From the NCBI GenBank assembly GCA_038244055.1, contig JBBRTW010000006.1, positions 1 through 41,771 on the forward strand: a DNA stretch of 41,771 nucleotides, read 5' to 3'. Below are positions 15,844 through 23,215 of this stretch, piece after piece. Below the pieces are notes generated by a model. The model did not search any database, was not told where the DNA came from, and saw nothing but the letters and a program-made list of their open reading frames with translations. Numbering within the stretch: position 1 is the stretch's first letter; each line of letters begins with the position of its first letter. Source of the stretch: DASPKW01 sp038244055 (GTDB lineage Bacteria; Planctomycetota; Phycisphaerae; Tepidisphaerales; Tepidisphaeraceae). Both the position numbers and the translations under genes were made by a program.

Positions 15844-17883
15844 GTGGAGGCTCGCCCGCGGGGTTTTGCGCGATACCGGGCCCGCGCGCTGGCGCTGCTT
15901 GTGGCCGTCCTCCTGCTGTTTTCGCTGTCGGAATACGCCCAGGCCGGCTGGTTGATCGCCCTGGGCCGCGTCTATCCGCACCTGGCTCAAGTCGTGCAGG
16001 GCGTCAGTTCGACGCTGATCTGCGTATTGCTCCTGGCCTGGGTGCTCGCGCGCGCCTCGCCGCCGCCGATGCCGACGGTCTCTTCGGCCGACGACTGGCT
16101 GCGCGGGATCTGGCCCGATGAGCGGGAATGGCTGCATACCTTTGCAGGATGGTTTATCGCGGTGCGCTGGGTTGCCATCGGCGTGGCGAGCATTCTGGCC
16201 GTGGTGACGATCTATGTGGCGCGCCTCCTTTCCTCGGAGGCGGCCCAACCGCTTATGGCGACCGTGGCGGGCCTGGCGCTGAGCAACGTGATCTACCGCC
16301 TGCTGCTGTCGCGGAACTCGCCCCGCGCGCGCTCCAGCCGGCAAGCCCCCGCATGGATGGGCCCGAGAGCCTTTCTGGCCCTGCAGATTTACGGGGATCT
16401 GGCGTTTTTCGGGGCCCTTCTGCATTTCTCCGGTGGCATCGAGAATCCGCTGTCCCTGCTCATGGTGCTGCACGTCATCATCGGTGCCGCCGTGGGCCGG
16501 AGGCAGTCTTACGCCGTGGCTTCGGTGGCAACCGTGCTGGTGGCGCTGCTGGGCTGGGCGGAATTGCAGCCGTGGTTCAGCCACTACACCCTGCTGATTT
16601 TTCCCCATTTCCACGATTCGCAGGGCGTGCTGCATGCGGCCGACATGAGCGCCTTCGTGATGAGCCTGATCGTCCTGCACGGTGTGATCTTCTACGTGAC
16701 GGCCTTCTTCGTTTCAGCGCTGGCCGAGCGCGTGCGTTACGACGAGCGGCAGTTGGCGGCGGTGGCCACGGGAGCCATCGCCTCTCGGCACCTTCTGGAA
16801 CGGGCCCTGGAAAACACCGGCACGGGCCTGCGCGTGCTGGACCCCAAACTGCGCCCCTATTGGTCCAACGCCCAATGGCTGCGCTGGTTTGCCGGCGATC
16901 GGCCGGCCGATCCAATCGCCGCCGAAACCCTGGTGACGGGGCAAGTGCAAGTGGCCGAGCGGGTTGCGGCCCCGCCGGCGGACAACCAGCCGGCGGCCGG
17001 AGCGCAGCGCAAGACCGCCGACCGCATCCTGCGGCTCACCGCGGCGCCGCTGCTGGACAAGAACGGCGCGATCCACCAGATCGTCGAGCTCTTTCAGGAT
17101 ATCACCTCGGAGAAGGAGACGCGGGCCCAGGCCATTCGCGCCGGCAAGCTGGCGGCCGTCGGCGAGCTGGCGGGGCAGGTGGCCCACGAGGTGAACAATC
17201 CGATGACCATCATCAGCGCCAAGGCCCGCCTGTTGCTGCAGCACCACGCCGCCGAGATGTCGGAGGGGGTGGCGCAGGAACTGCGGAAGATCGTCGAACA
17301 GTCGGACCGGGTGGCCCAGATTGCCCTGGGGTTGCTTTCGTACTGCCGGCCGTCGACGGGCTTGCGCTCGCCGCTCTCGCTCCGCGGCCCGGCGCGGCGG
17401 GCGGTGCGGATTATCGAGCAGCGGGCCCGCGGCCAGCAGGTGGTCATCGATGAACAACTGTCCGAGGCGCTGCCGATGGTGGTGGCCAATGACGGCGAGA
17501 TGCAGCAGGTGTTTCTGAACCTGTTCCTGAACGCCCTGGATGCAATGCCGGATGGCGGCACGCTGGGGATTGGCGGCCGCGGCGAGGAGGGTTTCGTCGC
17601 CATCGTCGTCAGCGACACCGGAATGGGCATCGCGCCCGAGATACGCGGCCGGATTTTCGAGCCGTTTGTGACCACCAAGGAAGAGGGCCGCGGCACCGGA
17701 CTGGGATTGTCCATCTGCCTGGGACTCATCAACAGCCATGGGGGCAGGATCAGCGTCGAGAGCGAAATTGCCGGCCCTGCGCGGGGCAGCAGTTTTACAT
17801 TAAGATTGCCGGTGGCCGCCGAGGCTCGCCCTGGCGGCGTCTTGGACCGGGTCGATCCGCCCCGCGGGAGTGATTCGCTATGA
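15844..17883 (+). CDS. Membrane sensor histidine kinase with RegB-like GGxxNPL motif
   Basis: A 679-residue kinase starting at GTG; the start is uncertain because no good Shine-Dalgarno precedes it. The N-terminal 290 residues hold about six to eight hydrophobic segments (LALLVAVLLLFSLSEY; ASILAVVTIYVARLL; ALQIYGDLAFFGALL; LLMVLHVIIGAAVG; VLVALLGWAEL; MSLIVLHGVIFYVTAFFV). At 197-203 the sequence is GGIENPL, close to the GGxxNPF heptapeptide that senses quinone in RegB/PrrB. A PAS-like domain covers about 315-425 (ENTGTGLRVLDPKLRPYWSN; LFQDITSEKE). HisKA has H448 in GQVAHEVNNPM, and the HATPase carries LFLNALDAMPDGG, DTGMGIAP and GTGLGLSICLGL. The gene overlaps the response regulator by ATGA. 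It most likely controls the cytochrome operon downstream. Confidence 0.9.
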   Translation: MEARPRGFARYRARALALLVAVLLLFSLSEYAQAGWLIALGRVYPHLAQVVQGVSSTLICVLLLAWVLARASPPPMPTVSSADDWLRGIWPDEREWLHTFAGWFIAVRWVAIGVASILAVVTIYVARLLSSEAAQPLMATVAGLALSNVIYRLLLSRNSPRARSSRQAPAWMGPRAFLALQIYGDLAFFGALLHFSGGIENPLSLLMVLHVIIGAAVGRRQSYAVASVATVLVALLGWAELQPWFSHYTLLIFPHFHDSQGVLHAADMSAFVMSLIVLHGVIFYVTAFFVSALAERVRYDERQLAAVATGAIASRHLLERALENTGTGLRVLDPKLRPYWSNAQWLRWFAGDRPADPIAAETLVTGQVQVAERVAAPPADNQPAAGAQRKTADRILRLTAAPLLDKNGAIHQIVELFQDITSEKETRAQAIRAGKLAAVGELAGQVAHEVNNPMTIISAKARLLLQHHAAEMSEGVAQELRKIVEQSDRVAQIALGLLSYCRPSTGLRSPLSLRGPARRAVRIIEQRARGQQVVIDEQLSEALPMVVANDGEMQQVFLNLFLNALDAMPDGGTLGIGGRGEEGFVAIVVSDTGMGIAPEIRGRIFEPFVTTKEEGRGTGLGLSICLGLINSHGGRISVESEIAGPARGSSFTLRLPVAAEARPGGVLDRVDPPRGSDSL

Positions 17884-19241
17884 ACCCCTGGACCAAATCG
17901 CGCATCCTGATCGTCGACGACGAGCAGGGTATTGTCGAGGTCTGCTCGGATACGCTGCGGAGGCTCCCCGGTGTGGACTTGATCACCGAGAGCAACAGCG
18001 CCGCCGCCGCCCGCCGGTTGCAGAACGAGAATTTCGACCTGCTGCTGGCCGACGTGCGCATGCCCGGCCGCAGCGGCGTGGACCTGCTGAGGCTGGGCCG
18101 CGAGCGCGACCCGGGGCTCACCGTGCTGATGCTGACCGCCTTTCCAACCATCGAGACGGCGGTGGAGAGCATGAAGTTGGGCGCTGCCGACTACATCACC
18201 AAGCCATTCCTGCCCGAAGACCTGCTGGCCACGGTGCGCCGGCTCCTGGAGCAGCGGCACCTGGTCGCGGAGAACACGCTGCTGAATCGCCAGGTGGAGC
18301 GCTCCTACGCGTTCGCCAGCATCATCGGGGAGAGCGGGCCGATGCGCGACGCCCTGGCCGTCATCCAGCGCCTCGCGGCCAGCGATGTAGACGTCCTGGT
18401 TCTCGGCCAGACCGGCACAGGAAAGGAGCTGGCCGCCCGGGCGATCCACCAGGGGAACCCCCGCCGCACAGGCCGTTTCGTCCCCGTCGATTGCGGAGCG
18501 ATTCCCGAAGAGCTGCTGGAGAGCGAATTCTTCGGCCACGAGCGCGGCGCGTTCACCGGCGCCCACGCCCGCAGCCTCGGCCTGCTGGAATTCGCCCATC
18601 AGGGGACGTTCTTCCTCGATGAAATCTGCGAAATGTCCCCGCGAATGCAGGTCAAGCTGCTCCGGGTCCTTCAGGAGCGGGAAATTCGACGGGTGGGGGG
18701 CACCGAAGAGATCGAACTCGATGTCCGCATCGTTGCCGCAACCTCGCGGAACATCGAGCAGGAGATCAAGGAACAGCGATTTCGCATGGACCTCTACTAC
18801 CGGCTCAACGTCGGGCGCATCGAACTTCAGCCGTTGCGAAGTCGGGCCGGCGACATCCCGCTGCTGGCGCGCTGCTTCCTCGAACGCTATGCCCAGGAGC
18901 TCCTGCAGGCTTACGAGTGGCCCGGAAATGTGCGCGAACTTCAGAACGCCATCCGGCGCGCCCTGGCCATGTCGCGCGGCAACACAATCTCGCCCGAAGA
19001 CCTGCCGGATTCGATCGTCGCGCCCCAGAGCAGCGCGGCCGCGGCATCGGGCACGGCCGTGGGATTCTTCGGGTGTCGCGAGGCGCAACTGCTGGCCTTC
19101 GAGCGGCAATATCTGCGAGACCTGCTGAAGGCGCATTCCGGAGATGTGGCGGCGGCGGCCCGAGAAGCGCAGTTGCCCCGCGGCACGCTCTACCGACTGC
19201 TGAAAAAACATGGGTTTGAACCGGGCGGATACCGCATTTGA
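17880..19241 (+). CDS. Sigma-54-dependent response regulator, NtrC family
   Basis: A 453-residue activator, partner of the overlapping kinase gene. The receiver domain (1-120) has acidic D13/D14, phosphoacceptor D58 in ADVRMP, T86 and K108. The AAA+ domain (about 145-375) has Walker A GQTGTGKE (176-183), the sigma-54-contacting GAFTGA loop (223-228), Walker B GTFFLDEI (242-249) and WPGNVREL (347-354). The C-terminal Fis-type helix-turn-helix is GDVAAAAREAQLPRGTLYRLLKK. One oddity: between LARCFLERYAQEL and LQAYEWPGN about 14 residues of the usual lid (the segment with the PxFSPEAL-like helix) are missing. The frame is intact, so it may still function. A sigma-54 promoter lies 290 bp downstream. 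Confidence 0.95.
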   Translation: MNPWTKSRILIVDDEQGIVEVCSDTLRRLPGVDLITESNSAAAARRLQNENFDLLLADVRMPGRSGVDLLRLGRERDPGLTVLMLTAFPTIETAVESMKLGAADYITKPFLPEDLLATVRRLLEQRHLVAENTLLNRQVERSYAFASIIGESGPMRDALAVIQRLAASDVDVLVLGQTGTGKELAARAIHQGNPRRTGRFVPVDCGAIPEELLESEFFGHERGAFTGAHARSLGLLEFAHQGTFFLDEICEMSPRMQVKLLRVLQEREIRRVGGTEEIELDVRIVAATSRNIEQEIKEQRFRMDLYYRLNVGRIELQPLRSRAGDIPLLARCFLERYAQELLQAYEWPGNVRELQNAIRRALAMSRGNTISPEDLPDSIVAPQSSAAAASGTAVGFFGCREAQLLAFERQYLRDLLKAHSGDVAAAAREAQLPRGTLYRLLKKHGFEPGGYRI

Positions 19242-19283
19242 AGCATGCGGTTCGAGCGTGGTGCCTGAATGGCGTCGGGGCTG

Positions 19284-19297
19284 TCACACGGATGTGA
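19284..19297. promoter_or_regulatory. Candidate enhancer dyad A (TCACA-N4-TGTGA)
   Basis: TCACACGGATGTGA is a perfect 5-4-5 inverted repeat about 235 bp upstream of the sigma-54 -24 element. That distance suits an NtrC-type upstream activating sequence. Binding is not demonstrated. Confidence 0.35.
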
Positions 19298-19438
19298 ATC
19301 CATCCCGGTAGCGCGCCTCATTCCCGCGACAATCGCAATTGCTCTGTGGGGCCGCTTACTTCACTCCATTTACAACCTTTCTCCTTCGCTCCCATGCCGC
19401 GAGTTGTCGCGCGCATGAGACAAAGGCGGGTGCGGCCA

Positions 19439-19456
19439 CCGTTCCGCTTTGAACGG
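19439..19456. promoter_or_regulatory. Candidate enhancer dyad B (CCGTTC-N6-GAACGG)
   Basis: CCGTTCCGCTTTGAACGG is a perfect 6-6-6 inverted repeat, 75 bp upstream of the sigma-54 -24 element. Of the two dyads in this spacer it is the longer and the better candidate binding site for the activator encoded upstream. Confidence 0.45.
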
Positions 19457-19530
19457 CGATGACACGAAAAACCACGATAATACCGGACTATTCCGCAGTG
19501 TCGCTGAAAAGCGGTGATGGTGGAATCTTC

Positions 19531-19546
19531 TGGCATTCCGCTTGCA
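19531..19546 (+). promoter_or_regulatory. Sigma-54 (-24/-12) promoter of the cytochrome operon
   Basis: TGGCATTCCGCTTGCA matches the consensus TGGCACG-N4-TTGCA at 14 of the positions that matter, with the invariant GG (19532-19533) and GC (19544-19545) exactly ten bases apart. Transcription would begin near 19557, giving a leader of about 60 nt before the ATG at 19618. The gene immediately upstream encodes an NtrC-type activator with an intact GAFTGA loop, which makes regulation by it very likely. Confidence 0.75.
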
Positions 19547-19617
19547 AAGAGTTTGGCACAAATCGTCAGATCAACAAGATTCCCCGGTGCCTGTGCGGAC
19601 CTTTTCGGGAGCGGCTC

Positions 19618-21033
19618 ATGTGGATTGGGTTGTGCAGATGGCTCGGCACCTGCGGATGGCTGGTCGCAACCACCACCCTGGTGAGCTCGGTCGCCTTTGC
19701 CGCGGGTGCGGATGCGCCGGCCGCACCTCCGGCCACCGCCAAGCCGACCAAGGTGACCGAAACGTGCGTCACCGAGGTTTGCCATGGGGCGATCGTGGCC
19801 CGCAAGGTGCAACACGGACCGTCCGCGCAACAGAAGTGCCTGGCCTGTCATCAATACGCCGATCCACTGGCGCACCATTTTCAACTGGTCTCAGAGCCCA
19901 ATGAACTCTGCCGCAAGTGCCACAACATCGCTTTGCGCACCACGGTGCATTCTCCGGTCGCCAAGGGCCAATGCACCGGATGTCACGACCCGCACGGTTC
20001 GGATTTCAAGGGCATCCTGCTGGCCGATCCGACCCGCGGGCTGTGCGTGACCTGCCACAAGCAGAACTTCGCCTCCAAGAAGTTCGTGCACGGTCCGGTG
20101 GCCATCGGGGCGTGCATCCTCTGCCACGAGCCGCATTCGTCCTGGCAACCCAAGCTGCTCACCCAGACGCCCGACAAGCTGTGCGTGGGATGCCACAACG
20201 AGCTTGTTCCCAAAGGGGATGAGGCGCGGCACGTCCACGCACCGGTGAAGGATGGCAACTGCACCGCCTGCCACGATGCGCACGCCTCGGACGCAAAGTA
20301 CCAGTTGCGGGCCGCGGCGCCGGCACTATGCCTGAATTGCCATAAGGATACCGCCAAACTCCTCGCCAGCTCCAAGGTGACGCACGGAGCGGTGCAGGAT
20401 GGCGCGGGGTGCGCAGCCTGCCATTCGCCCCACTTCTCGCAGTTGCCCAAGCTTCAGAGGTCCACTCAGCCGCAGGAATGCCTGGCGTGCCACGACAAGC
20501 CGCTGAAGACGGCCGCAGGCGTCACCCTGACCAATCTCGCCGCTCTTCTGAAAGACAATCCCCAGCAGCATGGGCCCATCCGCGAAGGCGCTTGCACCGC
20601 GTGCCACCAGCCCCACGCCGCGGAGAACTTCCGGCTCCTCACTTCCGAATACCCGCCGGAGTTCTACGCATCCTTCAATCTCGATCGCTATGCCCTTTGC
20701 TTCAAATGCCACATTCCCGACCTGGTGCTCAAGCAGCAGGGAACCGGCCTGACGCGCTTCCGCAACGGCGACACCAACCTGCACTGGCTGCATGTGAACC
20801 GGGAGAAGGGACGCACCTGCCGGGCCTGCCACGAAGTCCACGCGTCGAAGAATCCCTTCCACATCCGCGATTCGGTTCCTTTCGGCAACGCCGGGTGGAT
20901 GCTGGAAATCGCCTACAAGCAGACGCCCGCGGGCGGCGGGTGCTCGCCGGGCTGTCATACGGCGCGAGCCTACGACCGCGATCACCCCATCGCGCAGCCC
21001 AGCACCGCTCCTTCCACGAAAGGCACCCCATGA
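19618..21033 (+). CDS. Secreted multihaem c-type cytochrome, up to 15 haems (doubled-CXXCH type)
   Basis: A 471-residue exported cytochrome. The N-terminus MWIGLCRWLGTCGWLVATTT...VAFAAGADA is a signal peptide. Thirteen canonical CXXCH sites are present in order: CLACH, CRKCH, CTGCH, CVTCH, CILCH, CVGCH, CTACH, CLNCH, CAACH, CLACH, CTACH, CFKCH, CRACH. In addition the first site is CVTEVCH (CX4CH) and the last CSPGCH (CX3CH), giving up to 15 haems. Many are paired as in doubled-CXXCH domains, with HxP/HxH segments between (CHDPHG, CHEPHS, CHSPH). I start at 19618 because GGGAG precedes it and a signal peptide follows; the frame extends upstream but would cover the promoter. Likely a periplasmic electron wire for the bc complex. 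Confidence 0.92.
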   Translation: MWIGLCRWLGTCGWLVATTTLVSSVAFAAGADAPAAPPATAKPTKVTETCVTEVCHGAIVARKVQHGPSAQQKCLACHQYADPLAHHFQLVSEPNELCRKCHNIALRTTVHSPVAKGQCTGCHDPHGSDFKGILLADPTRGLCVTCHKQNFASKKFVHGPVAIGACILCHEPHSSWQPKLLTQTPDKLCVGCHNELVPKGDEARHVHAPVKDGNCTACHDAHASDAKYQLRAAAPALCLNCHKDTAKLLASSKVTHGAVQDGAGCAACHSPHFSQLPKLQRSTQPQECLACHDKPLKTAAGVTLTNLAALLKDNPQQHGPIREGACTACHQPHAAENFRLLTSEYPPEFYASFNLDRYALCFKCHIPDLVLKQQGTGLTRFRNGDTNLHWLHVNREKGRTCRACHEVHASKNPFHIRDSVPFGNAGWMLEIAYKQTPAGGGCSPGCHTARAYDRDHPIAQPSTAPSTKGTP

Positions 21034-22079
21034 GTCACCGCCCAAAAAACACCGCCGTCATCTCTGCCGTGACTGGCCGATGGCTCTTGCTCAGCATCGC
21101 AGCCTGTGCGTTATCGTGGTCCAATTCCTCGCTTGCGGTCACGCATCTTCAGCGCGGGGCGGAGGCGCCTCCGCTGGCGCTGAAGGACCGCAACGGCGCT
21201 GAGGTGACCACTGCCAAGCTCCGCGATCATGTCGTCGTGCTGGTGTTCGGCGAGCTTTACCACGAAAAAACGCAGCAGGCCTGGGCCACTATTCAGAGCG
21301 TTCTTGCCGAGGATCGCTGGACGGCGCAGTCGATCGTCACCGTCCTGGTCACGGCCCGCGAGCCGCGCGAAGAAGACCTCAAAGCGTTCACCGGCGGCCG
21401 GGTGCAGCCCACCCTGGCCCGCGACCCGGATCGGCAGGCATTTGGCGCCTACCGCGTGACGGCGATGCCCAGCATCGTCGTTCTGGGCCGGGATGGCCGC
21501 GTCGTGAACGCGATGGCCGGGTTGATTCCGCGTCTGGGGGACATCCTCACCGACTCGCTTCTTTTCGCCTGCGGAAAGTTGACCGCCGAGGCGCTGGACC
21601 GCTCTTTGAAGGCCGTACCCACCACGCAGGCCAGCGAGCCTGAAATCCGCGCCGACCGCATCGCCCAACTGGCTTCGCAGCTCGCGCGGCGCGACCTGCC
21701 CGAAATGGCCGCCGACAAGTACCGCGAGGCGCTGGCGCTGAACACCAGGCACCGCGCCGCCCACCTCGGCCTGGCGACGCTGCTGCTGGGCCAGCGCCAC
21801 CTGTCCGAAGCCGAAGCGCAGTTCCGGGCCGTGCTGGCGGACCAGCCCGATTCGACCCAGGCAGCGCTGGGACTGGCCTTCGTGCAGACGTTGCGCGGCG
21901 GCGCTGAACTCGACACCGCGGAACAGGCGGTGCGCGCGGTGCTGGCCCGCAATCCCTCCCAGGCCCGCGCCCATTACCTGATGGGGCTCATCTTCGAACA
22001 GCGCAACAAGCCCCAGGAGGCGGCCGCCAGCTTCAAGAAAGCCAGCGAGTTGCTGCTGGACCGCGCAGAACAGGAATAG
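21030..22079 (+). CDS. Exported thioredoxin-fold protein with TPR repeats, no CxxC
   Basis: A 349-residue protein overlapping the cytochrome gene by ATGA. A signal peptide (LLLSIAACALSWSNSSLA) is followed by a TlpA/AhpC-like thioredoxin fold (GAEAPPLALKDRNGAEVTTAKLRDHVVVLVFGELY; FGAYRVTAMPSIVVLGRDG). The position of the redox CxxC has GELYHEKTQ instead, so it cannot be a disulfide reductase. Residues about 215-345 hold three to four TPR-like helical pairs (MAADKYREALALNTRHRAAHL; AEAQFRAVLADQPDSTQAAL; PQEAAASFKKASELL). Its place inside a cytochrome operon suggests a periplasmic scaffold or assembly/haem-delivery factor for the multihaem proteins, which is inference. Confidence 0.85.
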   Translation: MSHRPKNTAVISAVTGRWLLLSIAACALSWSNSSLAVTHLQRGAEAPPLALKDRNGAEVTTAKLRDHVVVLVFGELYHEKTQQAWATIQSVLAEDRWTAQSIVTVLVTAREPREEDLKAFTGGRVQPTLARDPDRQAFGAYRVTAMPSIVVLGRDGRVVNAMAGLIPRLGDILTDSLLFACGKLTAEALDRSLKAVPTTQASEPEIRADRIAQLASQLARRDLPEMAADKYREALALNTRHRAAHLGLATLLLGQRHLSEAEAQFRAVLADQPDSTQAALGLAFVQTLRGGAELDTAEQAVRAVLARNPSQARAHYLMGLIFEQRNKPQEAAASFKKASELLLDRAEQE

Positions 22080-22082
22080 ACC

Positions 22083-22544
22083 ATGAAACTCGAGCAATCC
22101 AATCCGGCCGCCGAAGCGCCGGACGATATTTCCCGGCGTCGGCTGTGCGAGGCGTGCCTCGGCGGCATGGCGGCGGTGTCGGCGGCGATGGTCGGCTTCC
22201 CGATCTTCTCGTTCCTGGCACGACCGGAGTCGCTGGACCTGAACAAGCCGCTCGAAGTGGCCCTGGATCAGTTGAGTCCCGGACAGGCGAAGTACGCCGA
22301 ATATCACGGCCAGCAACTGATCCTCATGATCGGTCTATCCGGACCGCTGGTCTTTAGCGCCTCGTGCCCGCACCTGGGGTGCAACGTGGCGTGGGACTCG
22401 GCCGACGCGGTTTTCCGCTGCCCCTGCCACGGCGCCATGTTCAATGCCACCGGGCAGGTGATCCGCGGTCCGGTGGCGGCGGGCCTGCGCAGCATTCCCT
22501 GCGAGGTCAAGGACGGCAAGATCATCATTTCCAGCGAGGTTTGA
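22083..22544 (+). CDS. Rieske 2Fe-2S subunit of a bc-type complex
   Basis: A 153-residue Rieske iron-sulfur protein. SRRRLCEACLGGMAA near the N-terminus is a Tat-like signal/anchor (SRRxxLC then hydrophobic residues to about 45). The cluster ligands are C95 and H97 (CPHLGC) and C113 and H116 (CPCHGA), with C100 and C115 positioned for the conserved disulfide. GPVAAGLRSIPCEVKDGKIII is the usual C-terminal strand region. It would accept the first electron from quinol at the Qo site of the cytochrome b encoded next and pass it to a cytochrome c, here presumably one of the multihaem proteins. Three bases separate it from the preceding gene. Confidence 0.96.
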   Translation: MKLEQSNPAAEAPDDISRRRLCEACLGGMAAVSAAMVGFPIFSFLARPESLDLNKPLEVALDQLSPGQAKYAEYHGQQLILMIGLSGPLVFSASCPHLGCNVAWDSADAVFRCPCHGAMFNATGQVIRGPVAAGLRSIPCEVKDGKIIISSEV

Positions 22545-22546
22545 CC

Positions 22547-23206
22547 ATGCGCCTGCTGAATTCGGTATTTTCCTGGCTCGATAAGCGGTACGACCTGAAA
22601 CCGCTGATCGAGAAGAACGTGACCAAGAAGCAGGTGCCGCGCTCCCTGAGCTGGGCGGCTTGCTTCGGCGGCCTGTCGCTGCTGGTGTTCATGGTGCAGG
22701 TCTTCACCGGCATTCTGCTGCTGATGTATTACAAGCCGCATCCGTCGGAGGCCTGGGACAGCGTCACTTTTCTCAAGTCCAACGTCCCCATGGGCTGGCT
22801 GGTGCAGCGGATTCACGCGGTCGGCGCCAACCTCATGATCGTCATGGTGTTCATGCACATGGCGCGCGTGGCCTACTTCAAGGTCTTCCGGGCGCCGCGC
22901 GAGCTCCACTGGATCAGCGGCGTGTTTCTCGCCCTGATGACGACGGTGATGGCGTTCACCGGCTACCTCCTGCCGTGGACCCAGCTCAGCTACTGGGGCG
23001 CCAAGGTCGGCACCGAAATCCCCGGCGCGGTGCCGGTCATCGGACAGCAGATCGTCAAATGGGCCAGGCGCGGCGACACCATCTCCGGCGATACCCTTGG
23101 CTTCTTCTTCGCCCTGCACATCTGGGGACTGCCCGCCATCATGGTCGCCTTCATGGGCCTCCACTTCGCCATGATCCGTCGAACCGGAATTTCCAGGCCC
23201 TTGTAG
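22547..23206 (+). CDS. Cytochrome b6-type N-terminal subunit of bc complex
   Basis: A 219-residue membrane protein equal to the four-helix N-terminal half of cytochrome b. Haem ligands are H90/H104 (spacing 14) and H191/H206 (spacing 15); the 15-residue spacing is the b6 type, not the mitochondrial type. C39 in SWAACFGG aligns with the cysteine that covalently binds haem c(n) in cytochrome b6 (FYCLGG). Other b6-like blocks: VQVFTGILLLMYY, APRELHWISGVFLAL, TGYLLPWTQLSYW. The start ATG follows the Rieske stop by two bases, with GAGGT upstream. The C-terminal part is encoded separately downstream, as in b6f and menaquinol bc complexes. Confidence 0.95.
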   Translation: MRLLNSVFSWLDKRYDLKPLIEKNVTKKQVPRSLSWAACFGGLSLLVFMVQVFTGILLLMYYKPHPSEAWDSVTFLKSNVPMGWLVQRIHAVGANLMIVMVFMHMARVAYFKVFRAPRELHWISGVFLALMTTVMAFTGYLLPWTQLSYWGAKVGTEIPGAVPVIGQQIVKWARRGDTISGDTLGFFFALHIWGLPAIMVAFMGLHFAMIRRTGISRPL

Positions 23207-23215
23207 GAGTATGCG

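Noticed and set aside
17094..19211. 705-codon open frame on the minus strand opposite the kinase and activator genes
   Set aside because: It is the antisense of two genes with complete conserved motifs. High-GC coding sequence often leaves long open antisense frames, and the product has no recognisable domain.
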